NCBI GenBank assembly: GCA_040880725.1
Contig: JBBDHV010000025.1
Coordinates: forward strand, 1-29,717
Reading direction: 5' to 3'
Source: DATHWB01 sp040880725
Lineage (GTDB): Bacteria; Actinomycetota; Acidimicrobiia; Spongiisociales; ZC4RG35
DNA: 29,717 nt
The notes below the pieces were generated by a model. It saw nothing but the letters and a program-made list of their open reading frames with translations, had not been told where the DNA came from and made no database searches. A program made the position numbers and the translations under genes. The first letter of the stretch is position 1; every line of letters begins with the position of its first letter. Positions 21,805 to 29,716 of the stretch are shown here, in pieces.

Positions 21805-22754
21805 CAGCGGGCCCGGGCCCGCACCGACGTCTCGGGAATCTCACCGCGGGCGATCACTTCGGCCGCCTGGTCGTCATCCAACGCGGAGAGCAGCGAAGTG
21901 ACCGCGACTTCGATCATCGGCTCTTCGGGCACCCCGGTCGTGAGCCGCTGCAGCCACATTCCCGGAGCAGCGAGGATGCCAGCCACCTTCTCGGAACTGT
22001 TCGTACCCGACCAGCGCAGGAGCTCGTAGGACAGGCCGGCGATCAGCGGGATTCCCAGGATGCGACTTCCGACGAGCCACGGCCACGAGGGCCGGCCCAC
22101 GAGCGTGAACACGACGATGGCGAGGAGAATCACGATGAGGAGGAAGCTCGTTCCGCAACGAGGATGTTCCGGCCGGTACCGCTTGACGGATGCGACGGAC
22201 AGAGGCTGACCGTTCTCGTAGGCGTGGATCGACATGTGTTCGGCACCGTGATATTGGAACACACGGCGGATTTCCTTCGAGCGTCCGAGCAGCCAGATGT
22301 AGGCCACGAACAGCACCAGTCGGATGACGGCTTCGAGCACGACGAACGCCGTATCGGACTCCCCTACCGCGATGTTGGCAACCGCGGCGGGAAGCACGAT
22401 GAAGAGGCCCACGAACAGCACCATGGCGATCCCGAGTGAGCCGGCGATCTCCAGTCGGCTGAGTTCTTCCTCATCCTCGCCCACGGACTTCTGCGCCGAC
22501 CAGCTCAGCGCACGAAACCCGAGGGTGAGCGACTCTCCGAGCACGAGCATGCCTCGAACGAGCGGGACCTTCGCCCACTTCGAGCGTGAGGACAGTTTCG
22601 GAAGTTCGTGACGCTGGGCTTCGATCTCGCCGTCGGGACGACGGACCGCGACCGCCCACGCCGTGGGGGCACGCATCATCACCCCCTCGAGGACGGCTTG
22701 GCCGCCAACGGACTGGGCGGGGTCGATCGAACCTGACGGGGGTGGGTTGGTCAT
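21804..22754 (-). CDS. DUF1385 membrane protein
   Basis: A 316-residue membrane protein of unknown function. The N-terminal DUF1385 signature is GGQAVLEGVMMRAPTAWAVAVR (about 17-38). A basic stretch and a helical segment LVRGMLVLGESLTLGFRALSWSAQ follow. Membrane helices are near residues 105-125 (GIAMVLFVGLFIVLPAAVA), 136-156, 200-220 (LLIVILLAIVVFTLVG) and 226-241. The block YHGAEHMSIHAYENG with two His and Glu is highly conserved in the family and could bind metal. Members commonly sit beside prfA and rpmE, as here, but no biochemical role is established to my knowledge. There is no obvious ribosome binding site; it starts 49 bp after rpmE. Confidence 0.92.
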   Translation of the reverse strand: MTNPPPSGSIDPAQSVGGQAVLEGVMMRAPTAWAVAVRRPDGEIEAQRHELPKLSSRSKWAKVPLVRGMLVLGESLTLGFRALSWSAQKSVGEDEEELSRLEIAGSLGIAMVLFVGLFIVLPAAVANIAVGESDTAFVVLEAVIRLVLFVAYIWLLGRSKEIRRVFQYHGAEHMSIHAYENGQPLSVASVKRYRPEHPRCGTSFLLIVILLAIVVFTLVGRPSWPWLVGSRILGIPLIAGLSYELLRWSGTNSSEKVAGILAAPGMWLQRLTTGVPEEPMIEVAVTSLLSALDDDQAAEVIARGEIPETSVRARAR

Positions 22755-22803
22755 GAAATGGGTTGCCGCCGGTCGCCTGGTTGGCGGGGCCGGCAGGTCG
22801 AAG

Positions 22804-23091
22804 TCACTCGCCTTCGACGGTCTCCGCCTCGGGCTCCGTCTGGGGCTCCGTCACCGCAGCTTCGGCCTTTTGACGCTTCTTCGACTTGAGCTCGGTCCCG
22901 GCGTAGCGCTTCTGGAAACGCTCCACGCGGCCACCGGTGTCGACGAGCTTCTGCTTGCCCGTGAAGAACGGATGACACTCGTTGCACAACTCGAGGTGCA
23001 TGTCGCCCTTGGTCGAGTTGGTGGTGAACGTGTTGCCGCAGGAGCAGGTGATCTCGGACTTCACGTAGTTGGGATGGATGTCGGTTCTCAT
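22804..23091 (-). CDS. rpmE: 50S ribosomal protein bL31 with extended acidic tail
   Basis: Large-subunit ribosomal protein bridging the subunits. The 95 residues are about 20-25 more than usual. The core is the zinc-binding form, with Cys16 and Cys18 (CSCGN) and Cys36 and Cys39 (CNECHPFFTGKQ). The start MRTDIHPNY is the universal bL31 N-terminus, preceded by a GGAG ribosome binding site. The surplus is a C-terminal tail of lysines (SKKRQK) followed by an acidic stretch (EPQTEPEAETVEGE). The zinc form suggests a zinc-replete housekeeping copy; a Zn-free paralogue might exist elsewhere. It lies 15 bp downstream of rho. Confidence 0.97.
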   Translation of the reverse strand: MRTDIHPNYVKSEITCSCGNTFTTNSTKGDMHLELCNECHPFFTGKQKLVDTGGRVERFQKRYAGTELKSKKRQKAEAAVTEPQTEPEAETVEGE

Positions 23092-23106
23092 TACTCCGCT
23101 CCTGGC

Positions 23107-24774
23107 TCAGGTGTTCTTCGCCACGTCGGCGAGGAACTCTTCGTTCGACTTGGTGTTCTTCAGCCGGTCGACCAGGAGTTCCAGAGCCGAGCCGGATTCG
23201 AGCGCGAGTAGCACTCGGCGCAGCTTCCACACCTGGGCGAGCTCGCGCTGGTTGAACAGCAACTCTTCGCGCCGTGTTCCCGACGCCTCGATGTCGATGG
23301 CCGGGTAGATGCGCTTGTCTGCGAGCTTACGGTCGAGCCGCAGCTCCATGTTCCCGGTCCCCTTGAACTCTTCGAAGATGACCTCGTCCATCTTTGATCC
23401 CGTCTCGACCAATGCCGTTCCGAGGATCGTGAGGGAACCACCTTCTTCGATGTTGCGTGCGGCACCGAAGAAGCGCTTCGGCGGGTACAACGCCTGGCTG
23501 TCCACACCACCGGACAGGATCCTGCCGGATGCCGGAGTGGCCAGGTTGTGGGCACGCGCCAAACGGGTGATCGAGTCCAGCACGATGACGACGTCCCGGC
23601 CCTGTTCGACGAGGCGCTTGGCTCGTTCGATGGCGAGTTCGGAGACTTGCGTGTGCTCTTCGGCGGGACGGTCGAAGGTGGAGTAGATGACCTCACCCTT
23701 GACCGATCGCTGCATGTCGGTGACTTCTTCGGGGCGCTCGTCCACGAGGACCACCATCAGGTAGCACTCGGGGTTGTTCTCGGTGATCGCTTGGGCGATC
23801 TCCTTGAGGACCGTGGTCTTGCCTGCCTTGGGAGGCGAGACGATCAGACCGCGCTGGCCTTTTCCGATGGGAGCGATGAGGTCGACGATCCGCGTGAGCG
23901 TCGAGTCCGACTTCGAGTCGACTTCGAGCTTGAGCCGCTGATCGGGAAAAAGCGGCGTGAGCTTTTCGAACTTGGGACGGCGGCGCGCCTCTTCGACGTC
24001 CATGCCGGTGACCGAGTCGATCCGGATGAGCGCCGGGAATTTCTCCTGGCTGCGCGGAGGCCGGATCGGACCGACGATCAGGTCACCCTTGCGGAGTCCG
24101 AATTTCCGGACCTGGCTGGCCGAGACATACACGTCCTTGTCGCCGGGGAGATACCCGGTGACGCGCAGGAACCCGTATCCCTCCGGGAGGATGTCGAGCA
24201 GTCCTTCGCGTACTTCTTGTTCGCCGTCAGGCACATGCTGATCCTGCTGACGATCCCGGTCGGACCCGCCGCCGCCACCGCCACCGCCGCCACCGCCGCT
24301 GCGCCGCCGCTTGCGGTTCCGGTTCCGGTTCCGGTTCCCCTGGTTGTCGTCATCGTCGTCGTTGCGACCACCCTGCGGATTCCCGCCCGAGTACTGGTCA
24401 CCCTGGTTCTGGTTGCCCTGGTTCTGGTTGCCCTGGTTCTGGTTGCCCTGGTTCTGGTTGCCCTGTTGGCCGCGCTGACCGTCGTTCTGTCGACGATTGT
24501 CGCCAGAATGATCGTTTCCGCCGTCTGCATCGGACTCGTCGGAGTCACCTGTCGACCCGTTCGAGCCGCTCCGGTGGTCCTCGTCCGGGCGCGTGGTAGC
24601 GACGGGAAGTTCGATGTTGTCGGTCGGCGGTGCCCCTTCGGCGGCTTCGCCGGCTTCGATGAGCGCGGTGATGATCTTCGCCTTCTGAAGACCCTCGGCC
24701 TCGATGCCCACGGCCTTCGCGATTTCGCGAAGCTCACCGACCGACTTGCTCTGGAGTTGGGCTCTGGTGCTCAT
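23107..24774 (-). CDS. rho: Transcription termination factor Rho with N/Q-, R- and G-rich insert
   Basis: Hexameric RNA helicase that ends transcription. The 555 residues comprise a Rho_N helical domain (about 5-42, LQSKSVGELREIAKAVGIEA), a disordered insert (about 45-185), an RNA-binding OB fold (188-240, with GLLDILPEGYGFLR and DVYVSASQVRKFGLRKGDL) and the RecA-like motor. The motor has Walker A PPKAGKTTVL (Lys319), Walker B VVIVLDSITRLARAHN, and the family ALVETGSKMDEVIFEEFKG loop. The insert contains four perfect NQNQG repeats (106-125), acidic and Arg-Asn runs, and eleven consecutive glycines (160-170). Inserts of this sort occur in actinobacterial Rho and bind RNA. The start at MSTRAQ has GAGGAG 4-5 bases upstream. 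An upstream promoter predicts a leader of about 170 nt. Confidence 0.97.
   Translation of the reverse strand: MSTRAQLQSKSVGELREIAKAVGIEAEGLQKAKIITALIEAGEAAEGAPPTDNIELPVATTRPDEDHRSGSNGSTGDSDESDADGGNDHSGDNRRQNDGQRGQQGNQNQGNQNQGNQNQGNQNQGDQYSGGNPQGGRNDDDDDNQGNRNRNRNRKRRRSGGGGGGGGGGGSDRDRQQDQHVPDGEQEVREGLLDILPEGYGFLRVTGYLPGDKDVYVSASQVRKFGLRKGDLIVGPIRPPRSQEKFPALIRIDSVTGMDVEEARRRPKFEKLTPLFPDQRLKLEVDSKSDSTLTRIVDLIAPIGKGQRGLIVSPPKAGKTTVLKEIAQAITENNPECYLMVVLVDERPEEVTDMQRSVKGEVIYSTFDRPAEEHTQVSELAIERAKRLVEQGRDVVIVLDSITRLARAHNLATPASGRILSGGVDSQALYPPKRFFGAARNIEEGGSLTILGTALVETGSKMDEVIFEEFKGTGNMELRLDRKLADKRIYPAIDIEASGTRREELLFNQRELAQVWKLRRVLLALESGSALELLVDRLKNTKSNEEFLADVAKNT
24401..24460. repeat. Four perfect 15-bp tandem repeats within rho
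   Basis: CCCTGGTTCTGGTTG repeats exactly four times on the plus strand and encodes NQNQG on the minus strand. Identity at the DNA level, including silent positions, points to recent expansion by slippage, so copy number may vary between strains. Confidence 0.95.
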
Positions 24775-24951
24775 GTGCTCCTCTCGGCCCGCCAGGACAG
24801 GATTCGCGTGGGTGCCGCGAACGGCGAAGGAGTTCCAGCGTGTTCCACTTGGGACGTGAGCCACGTGGACCCATGCGTGATCCTGCGTGCGATCCGGGTT
24901 GGATCCGGCGGGGAATACCTGACTGAGACTTGTGTCGCAGCGGTGAGGGAG

Positions 24952-24979
24952 ATGATAGCCGCCCTCAGGGCAGAGGCAA
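24952..24979 (-). promoter_or_regulatory. Probable rho promoter
   Basis: On the minus strand TTGCCT (24979 to 24974, inside the end of thrC) and TATCAT (24957 to 24952) are 16 bases apart, a good sigma-70-type promoter. Transcription would start near 24945, giving rho a 5' leader of roughly 170 nt. Long rho leaders are used for self-regulation in other bacteria; whether this one is cannot be seen. Confidence 0.55.
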
Positions 24980-26329
24980 CTCGGAGAGCACGTCGGCCAC
25001 GGCGCCGAGTTCCGCGCTCACCGTTTGGGTCCGCTCGGGGCGATCCATGAGATCGGCCAGGTTCGGGGGAAGTTCGGGCGAAGTGCCCGTGGCGCGGCGC
25101 ACGGCATCGGGGAACTTTGCGGGGTGGGCGGTGGCGACCGACACCATCGGCCGGTCCCCCCGTTCGGCGAACCCGGCCAACCAACCGATGGCGGTATGGG
25201 GATCGAATACATCACCGGTCTCGCCGTGGACACTTCCGATGGCCTGCTCGATCTCGTCCTGGTCGAACCAGTGACCGATGAAACGCTCGCGCAGACGGGC
25301 ATGGGCGGCCTCGTCGAGAACGAGCTCGCCGTCGATCGCCAGCAACTGCATTGCCTCTGCGACGAGGTCTGCACGGCGTCCGACGAGCTCGAAGAGATAG
25401 CGTTCGAAGTTGCTCGGAACTTGGATGTCCATGGCAGGGGCGATCGTGGCGACCACCTCTGTGGTCCTCACCCGTCCCGACTCGATGATGTCGACGAGTC
25501 CATGGTTGGAGTTCGTCCCCACGACCATGCGGTTGATGGGCACTCCCCCACGCCGGGCGACTTCCGCGGCGAGGACATTGCCGAAGTTGCCCGTCGGCAC
25601 CGCCACGTCGAACGGGACCCGGAGCCGAGTCGATGTCCACGCGTAATACACCGCCTGGGCCATCACCCTGGCCCAGTTGATCGAGTTGACGGCTGCAAGC
25701 CGATGCTTCGAACGGAGCTCAGGATCGGAAAATGCCTGCTTCACGAGACGTTGGCAGTCGTCGAAGGTCCCCTGCACGGCGACGGCACGCACATTGTCCG
25801 CAGAAACGGTCGTCATCTGGCGGCGTTGCACATCCGACACCCGGCCTTCGGGATAGAGGATGACCACCTGAACCGCCGAACGGCCGGCCAACGCGTCGAT
25901 CGCCGCGGAGCCCGTGTCGCCGGATGTGGCACCCAGCACGGTCACCGTGTCTCGCCGAGCAGCGAGGACCGCATCGAAGGCTGCACCGACGAACTGCAGG
26001 GCGTAGTCCTTGAACGAAAGCGTCGGCCCCCAGAAGAGCTCGAGGAGATGGTGATCGTCGGCGATGCGCCGCAGCGGTGCCACCTCGGCGTGGCGGAAGG
26101 GGGCGTAGGTGGCACGAAGCATTCGGTCGAGGTCGGGTTCAATCACCGACCCTTTCACGAACGGTCGAATCACCGCAGCGGCAACGTCGGCGTAGTCGCC
26201 GCTGTCGGGAAGCTCGAAGTGCGGCCATGACTCCGGGACGTACAACCCGCCGTCCACTGCAAGTCCAGTGACCAGGACGTCGTCGAACTCGACCACCGGT
26301 GCGTCCCCTCGGGTCGAGACGTACCGCAT
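24965..26329 (-). CDS. thrC: Threonine synthase
   Basis: PLP enzyme converting O-phosphohomoserine to threonine. The 454 residues and N-terminus MRYVSTRG mark the longer ThrC class (E. coli/yeast-like) rather than the ~350-residue class common in other actinobacteria. The PLP lysine is Lys107 in GPTLSFKDYALQF, and the cofactor phosphate loop is VPTGNFGNVLAAE. GATSGDTGSAAI and YPEGRVSDVQRRQMTTV are also class landmarks. The start is the ATG at 26329, which shares one base with the TGA of hom; the GTG at 26332 one codon earlier is an alternative. The two genes form an operon. Its substrate needs homoserine kinase, and no thrB is present between thrC and rho. Confidence 0.96.
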   Translation of the reverse strand: MRYVSTRGDAPVVEFDDVLVTGLAVDGGLYVPESWPHFELPDSGDYADVAAAVIRPFVKGSVIEPDLDRMLRATYAPFRHAEVAPLRRIADDHHLLELFWGPTLSFKDYALQFVGAAFDAVLAARRDTVTVLGATSGDTGSAAIDALAGRSAVQVVILYPEGRVSDVQRRQMTTVSADNVRAVAVQGTFDDCQRLVKQAFSDPELRSKHRLAAVNSINWARVMAQAVYYAWTSTRLRVPFDVAVPTGNFGNVLAAEVARRGGVPINRMVVGTNSNHGLVDIIESGRVRTTEVVATIAPAMDIQVPSNFERYLFELVGRRADLVAEAMQLLAIDGELVLDEAAHARLRERFIGHWFDQDEIEQAIGSVHGETGDVFDPHTAIGWLAGFAERGDRPMVSVATAHPAKFPDAVRRATGTSPELPPNLADLMDRPERTQTVSAELGAVADVLSELPLP

Positions 26330-27606
26330 CACGGCTCCGGGCTGATGACGCGAATCGCCGCTGCGACCTGTTTGACCACATCGAGGGCGCTGAGGCCGGC
26401 CGCCGCTGCCCGAAGGTCCACCTCACGGGCATCGTGGGTGACCAGGAGCAGGGTGGCGTCGTCGCCCCTGCCTTCCTGCCAGAGCGACATGATCGACACG
26501 TCGTGATCTCCGAACATCGACGCGATCTTGGCCAGCACCCCGGGCGCATCGGTCACTTCGAGACGCAGATACCACTTGGTCGTGGCCTCGGCGAAATCCA
26601 GGACCTGCCCGTCGCCGAAACGGATCCGTGGTGCGACCTGGGTACCGGAGAGCAGTTCCCGTGCCGCCGCGATGACATCGCCCAGGACAGCGGTGGCGGT
26701 CGGCGCTCCGCCCGCCCCCGGTCCCGAGAACAGGAGTTCGCCCACCGCAGGTCCCTCGACGAACACGGCGTTGTTCGCCCCCCGAATTGCGGCAAGGGGA
26801 TGCGCGAGCGGGACGAGCCCCGGATGCACCCGGACACACACCCCGGCCTCGGTCCTCTCCGCGACAGCGAGGAGTTTCACGACGTAGCCGAGTTGGCGTG
26901 CGGCGGCGATGTCGACGACATCGATCCCCTCGATTCCCTCCTTGTACACGCGGTCAGAACCCACCCAGACGCCGAATCCGAGTCCGGCGAGAATCGCAGC
27001 CTTGGCAGCGGCGTCTCCACCGCCCACATCGGCGGTGGGGTCGGCTTCGGCGAAGCCGAGCGCCTGCGCCTCGGCGAGCACTTCGGCGTACGGACGACCC
27101 TCATCGGCCATGGCGGTGAGGATGTAGTTGGTGGTGCCGTTGACGATGCCGAGAATCGCCGTGAGAGGCTCACCCGCCAGGGACTCCGAAAGTGGTCGAA
27201 TCACCGGTATGCCTCCGCCGACAGCCGCTTCGAAGAGGAACGAGACGCCCGCGTCGGCGGCGGCCGTGAACAAGCGGGGTCCTTCCGCAGCAATCAACTC
27301 CTTGTTGGCGCTCACGACCGGCTTTCCGGCCTCGAGAGCGGCGATGACGAGGGAGCGTGCCGGCTCGAGTCCCCCCATGACTTCGACGACGAGTTGGACG
27401 TTCGGATCGGTCACGACGGACATCGGGTCGTCAGTCACGAGGTCGGCAGGAAACGGACGCGCCTTCGTACCGTCCCGGACGGCGACCCGGATCAACTCGA
27501 GTTCGATCCCCGACTTGGAGGTGATGACTTTCTGGTCGTCGATCAACTTGCGGGCCAGGGTGCCGCCGACGGTGCCTCCACCGAGAATCCCGATACCTAC
27601 GCGCAT
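26329..27606 (-). CDS. hom: Homoserine dehydrogenase with C-terminal ACT domain
   Basis: NAD(P)H-dependent enzyme reducing aspartate semialdehyde to homoserine for threonine and methionine. The 425 residues contain an N-terminal Rossmann fold (GILGGGTVGG, 7-16), VVEVMGGLEPA and VVSANKELIA (catalytic region), VNGTTNYIL, and GFAEADPTADVGGGDAAAKAAIL with the catalytic Asp and Lys. The C-terminal ACT domain (about 345-425: LRLEVTDAPGVLAKIASMF) is the usual site for threonine feedback control. The ATG at 27606 follows an AGGA ribosome binding site about 8 bases upstream. The gene lies 45 bp downstream of tRNA-Arg on the same strand, so it may share a transcript with the tRNA. No aspartokinase, asd or lysA gene is in view. 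Confidence 0.97.
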   Translation of the reverse strand: MRVGIGILGGGTVGGTLARKLIDDQKVITSKSGIELELIRVAVRDGTKARPFPADLVTDDPMSVVTDPNVQLVVEVMGGLEPARSLVIAALEAGKPVVSANKELIAAEGPRLFTAAADAGVSFLFEAAVGGGIPVIRPLSESLAGEPLTAILGIVNGTTNYILTAMADEGRPYAEVLAEAQALGFAEADPTADVGGGDAAAKAAILAGLGFGVWVGSDRVYKEGIEGIDVVDIAAARQLGYVVKLLAVAERTEAGVCVRVHPGLVPLAHPLAAIRGANNAVFVEGPAVGELLFSGPGAGGAPTATAVLGDVIAAARELLSGTQVAPRIRFGDGQVLDFAEATTKWYLRLEVTDAPGVLAKIASMFGDHDVSIMSLWQEGRGDDATLLLVTHDAREVDLRAAAAGLSALDVVKQVAAAIRVISPEP

Positions 27607-27651
27607 AAACGGTTTCCTGATCCTGGAATGGTCCGATCCGAAAGAGTTGCG

Positions 27652-27723
27652 TGCCCCCGGCAGGATTCGAACCTGCGCACCTGGCTCCGGAGGCCAGTGC
27701 TCTATCCCCTGAGCTACGGGGGC
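27652..27723 (-). tRNA. tRNA-Arg (anticodon CCG), CCA not encoded
   Basis: Full cloverleaf on the minus strand. The acceptor GCCCCCG pairs with CGGGGGC, discriminator A, followed by CGC rather than CCA. The D arm contains GTAGCTCAGGGGATAGAGC. The anticodon arm is CTGGC-CTCCGGA-GCCAG, anticodon CCG. The T arm has GGTTCGAATCC. TACACT on the minus strand at 27733-27738 sits 9 bases upstream and may be the -10 box. Confidence 0.96.
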
Positions 27724-27732
27724 GCGGCCGGA

Positions 27733-27738
27733 AGTGTA
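27733..27738 (-). promoter_or_regulatory. Possible -10 box for tRNA-Arg
   Basis: TACACT on the minus strand ends 9 bases before the tRNA-Arg 5' end. No clear -35 box is seen. Confidence 0.4.
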
Positions 27739-27756
27739 CCCGTGGGGCTCGAGGGC

Positions 27757-28884
27757 TCAGCGAGCAGGGTCCTCCAAGCCGGAGGAACGGGCGACGTCAC
27801 CGGCCGGACCCGGCAGGCGCCAGGCAGTGTGCGTGCGGCGCGGATGGTCCACCTCGTTGACGACCGCAGCGATCAGCTCACCGAGGACGGGCGCGAACTT
27901 GAAACCGTGCCCGCTGCCTCCCGCGGCGACGACCACCCGTTTCCTGCCGGGTACGGCGTCGATCAGGAAACGACCATCGGCGGCGTCGCAGTAGAAACAG
28001 AGCCTGGACCGCTCGATCCGCGCTCCGGCGAGGGCTGGGACCGACTCCCGGAAGAACTCGCGAAACCGGCCGATGACCGCCTCGGGGACCGATGAGGCGC
28101 CGAGGCGGCGAGTGATCCCGGGACCATGGTGGCCCACCTTGACAATCCCCTCGGCACTCGCCGGAAACCCGTAGAAACCCGAGCGTGCGAGGTCGAGGGC
28201 CCACACCGGCACGTCCGAGAACGGGACGGGATCGGCCGGCCGGAGATACAGGACCGGCTGGCCGGTCGGGACCAGGAGTTCGGCGGTCTCCGGCAGCAGC
28301 GTCGACGTCCACGCCCCCGCAGCCACGACCACCCGATCCGCCCTCAGCAGACCGTCATCGGTGAGACCCACCCAACCGTCCCCGATCTGGGCCACGCGCT
28401 CGGCCACGATGGCAACGCCGGCGACTTCGCACGATCGCTCCAGGTGTCGAAGAGCCTCCGAGGCATCCGCCCAGCCGGCGGCGTCGTTGACGTACCCGTC
28501 GATGAATCGTCCCGGCGTCAGAAACCCCAACAAATCCGAGATCGCGACGGGATCGAGGCGGCGGGCACTCGGGAGCGATCGGTGGCTGGCTCCCGCATAC
28601 GACGTCGGGTCCATCGGCTCGAGAGTCAGATTCGCCAGTCCCACCTGCGAAAACAGCGGTACCCCGGACTTGGCGTTCCATCGCCGCCAGCCTTCGATCG
28701 CCTCGTCCGCCCACGTGGTGTGGAACACATCCCCGCCGTAGTCGTTGCGGATGATCCGACTGGAGTCCTCCGACGCGGCCAGTCCGTCTCTCGTTCCCAC
28801 AACGACCACCTGATGGCCGCTTTGTCGCAGGCTGAGTGCCGCGGAGAGCCCAAAGACCCCGCGACCGATGACGAGGACGCGCAT
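27757..28884 (-). CDS. FAD-dependent amine oxidase, monomeric sarcosine oxidase-like
   Basis: Flavoenzyme of the DAO superfamily, 375 residues, probably oxidising a secondary or N-methylated amino acid to yield H2O2. The ADP-binding motif is VIGRGVFGLSAALSL (5-19), with GRGVFG in the GxGxxG place. VVVAAGAWTSTLLP (185-198) is the second FAD-binding block. RLCFYCDAADGRFLIDAVPG (from 294) places Cys296 where monomeric sarcosine oxidase has Cys315, the covalent flavin link (alignment from memory). AAGGSGHGFKFAPVLGELIA then covers the flavin. The exact substrate (sarcosine, N-methyltryptophan, pipecolate) cannot be decided. The start is ATG at 28884, 6 bases after TAGCGT; no ribosome binding site is seen. 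It is divergent from ku, and no four-subunit sarcosine oxidase genes are near. Confidence 0.9.
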   Translation of the reverse strand: MRVLVIGRGVFGLSAALSLRQSGHQVVVVGTRDGLAASEDSSRIIRNDYGGDVFHTTWADEAIEGWRRWNAKSGVPLFSQVGLANLTLEPMDPTSYAGASHRSLPSARRLDPVAISDLLGFLTPGRFIDGYVNDAAGWADASEALRHLERSCEVAGVAIVAERVAQIGDGWVGLTDDGLLRADRVVVAAGAWTSTLLPETAELLVPTGQPVLYLRPADPVPFSDVPVWALDLARSGFYGFPASAEGIVKVGHHGPGITRRLGASSVPEAVIGRFREFFRESVPALAGARIERSRLCFYCDAADGRFLIDAVPGRKRVVVAAGGSGHGFKFAPVLGELIAAVVNEVDHPRRTHTAWRLPGPAGDVARSSGLEDPAR

Positions 28885-28890
28885 CCTCTG

Positions 28891-28923
28891 ACGCTATCGC
28901 CTGTCACACCGTGCCTGTACGAT
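28891..28923. promoter_or_regulatory. Divergent leaderless promoters of the sarcosine oxidase-like gene and ku
   Basis: TAGCGT on the minus strand (28896 to 28891) ends 6 bases before the oxidase ATG. TACGAT on the plus strand (28918-28923) ends 7 bases before the ku ATG. Both mRNAs should begin at or next to their start codons. The two promoters are packed into a 46-bp intergenic region. Confidence 0.5.
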
Positions 28924-28930
28924 TCCGGTC

Positions 28931-29716
28931 ATGAGGAGTATCTGGAAGGGTGCCGTTTCGTTCGGCCTGGTGACGATCCCAGTGGCCATGTACTCGGCCA
29001 CCGAGAATCGCACGCCGAAATTCAAGCAGTTGCGGGAGTCGGACAACTCGGCCATTCGCTACAAGCGTGTCGCCGAGGCGGACGGCGAGGAAGTGCCGTA
29101 CGCCAACATCGTGAAGGGCTACGAGGTCGACAAGGACCACTACGTGATCTTCACCGACGATGAGCTCGAAGCGGCCACGCCTGACTCGGGAGCGAAACTC
29201 GTCGATGTCGTCCAGTTCGTCGATGCTGCCGAAGTCGACGCAATCTTCTACAAGCAGACGTACTACCTCGCCCCCGAGAAGACGGGCATCAAGGCGTACA
29301 AGTTGATGGTCGACGCCCTCGCCGAGTCGGACAAGATCGCGCTCGCAAAGGTCTCGATTCGTGAGAAGCAACACATGGCGGCACTCCGGGTGGCAGACGG
29401 CGTGTTGGTCATGGAGACGATGTTCTGGCCCGATGAGATCCGCGAGCCGGCGTTCGAAGAACTCGAGACGAAGGTCGAGATCCGTCCTGAGGAAGTGGCG
29501 ATGGCCCGCTCACTCATCGACAACCTGACGCGTGCCTTCGACGAGTCCGAATGGGTGGACACGACTCGCGAGGCCGTCGAGGCGCTCGCCGCGAAGAAGG
29601 TCGCAGGCGAGGAGATCGTCGCACCCGAAGCCCCCGAGCCGACCAAGGTCATCGACCTCCTCGAGGCTCTCAAAGCATCGGTCGAAGCGACGAAGTCGAA
29701 CCGGGCCGCCAGCTAA
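28931..29716 (+). CDS. ku: Non-homologous end-joining protein Ku
   Basis: DNA-end-binding homodimer of 261 residues that recruits ligase LigD for double-strand-break repair. The N-terminus RSIWKGAVSFGLVTIPVAMYSATE is the Ku core signature. IRYKRVAEADGEEVPYANIVKGYE (about 41-64) and the central block FYKQTYYLAPEK, with KAYKLMVDALAES, are standard in the DNA-encircling domain. The C-terminal part (about 195-261) is lysine- and acid-rich, ending VEATKSNRAAS, and shorter than the strongly basic tails of some actinobacterial Ku proteins. The gene is complete; the TAA stop is at 29714-29716. No LigD is in the window, so it may follow to the right or lie elsewhere. Confidence 0.97.
   Translation: MRSIWKGAVSFGLVTIPVAMYSATENRTPKFKQLRESDNSAIRYKRVAEADGEEVPYANIVKGYEVDKDHYVIFTDDELEAATPDSGAKLVDVVQFVDAAEVDAIFYKQTYYLAPEKTGIKAYKLMVDALAESDKIALAKVSIREKQHMAALRVADGVLVMETMFWPDEIREPAFEELETKVEIRPEEVAMARSLIDNLTRAFDESEWVDTTREAVEALAAKKVAGEEIVAPEAPEPTKVIDLLEALKASVEATKSNRAAS

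Noticed and set aside
24836..24880. ACGTGG...CACGT-type repeats in the rho leader as an operator
   Set aside because: The arms are short and imperfect, and common in GC-rich leaders; not enough to call a site.
23548..25050. Plus-strand open frame of 500 codons across rho, with a Val/Ala/Leu-rich stretch
   Set aside because: The hydrophobic run is only the complement of the NQNQG and polyglycine repeats; the real gene is rho on the minus strand.
26299..28095. Plus-strand open frame of 598 codons across hom, tRNA-Arg and the oxidase end
   Set aside because: It runs through a tRNA and antisense to hom, and its composition is typical of a shadow frame.
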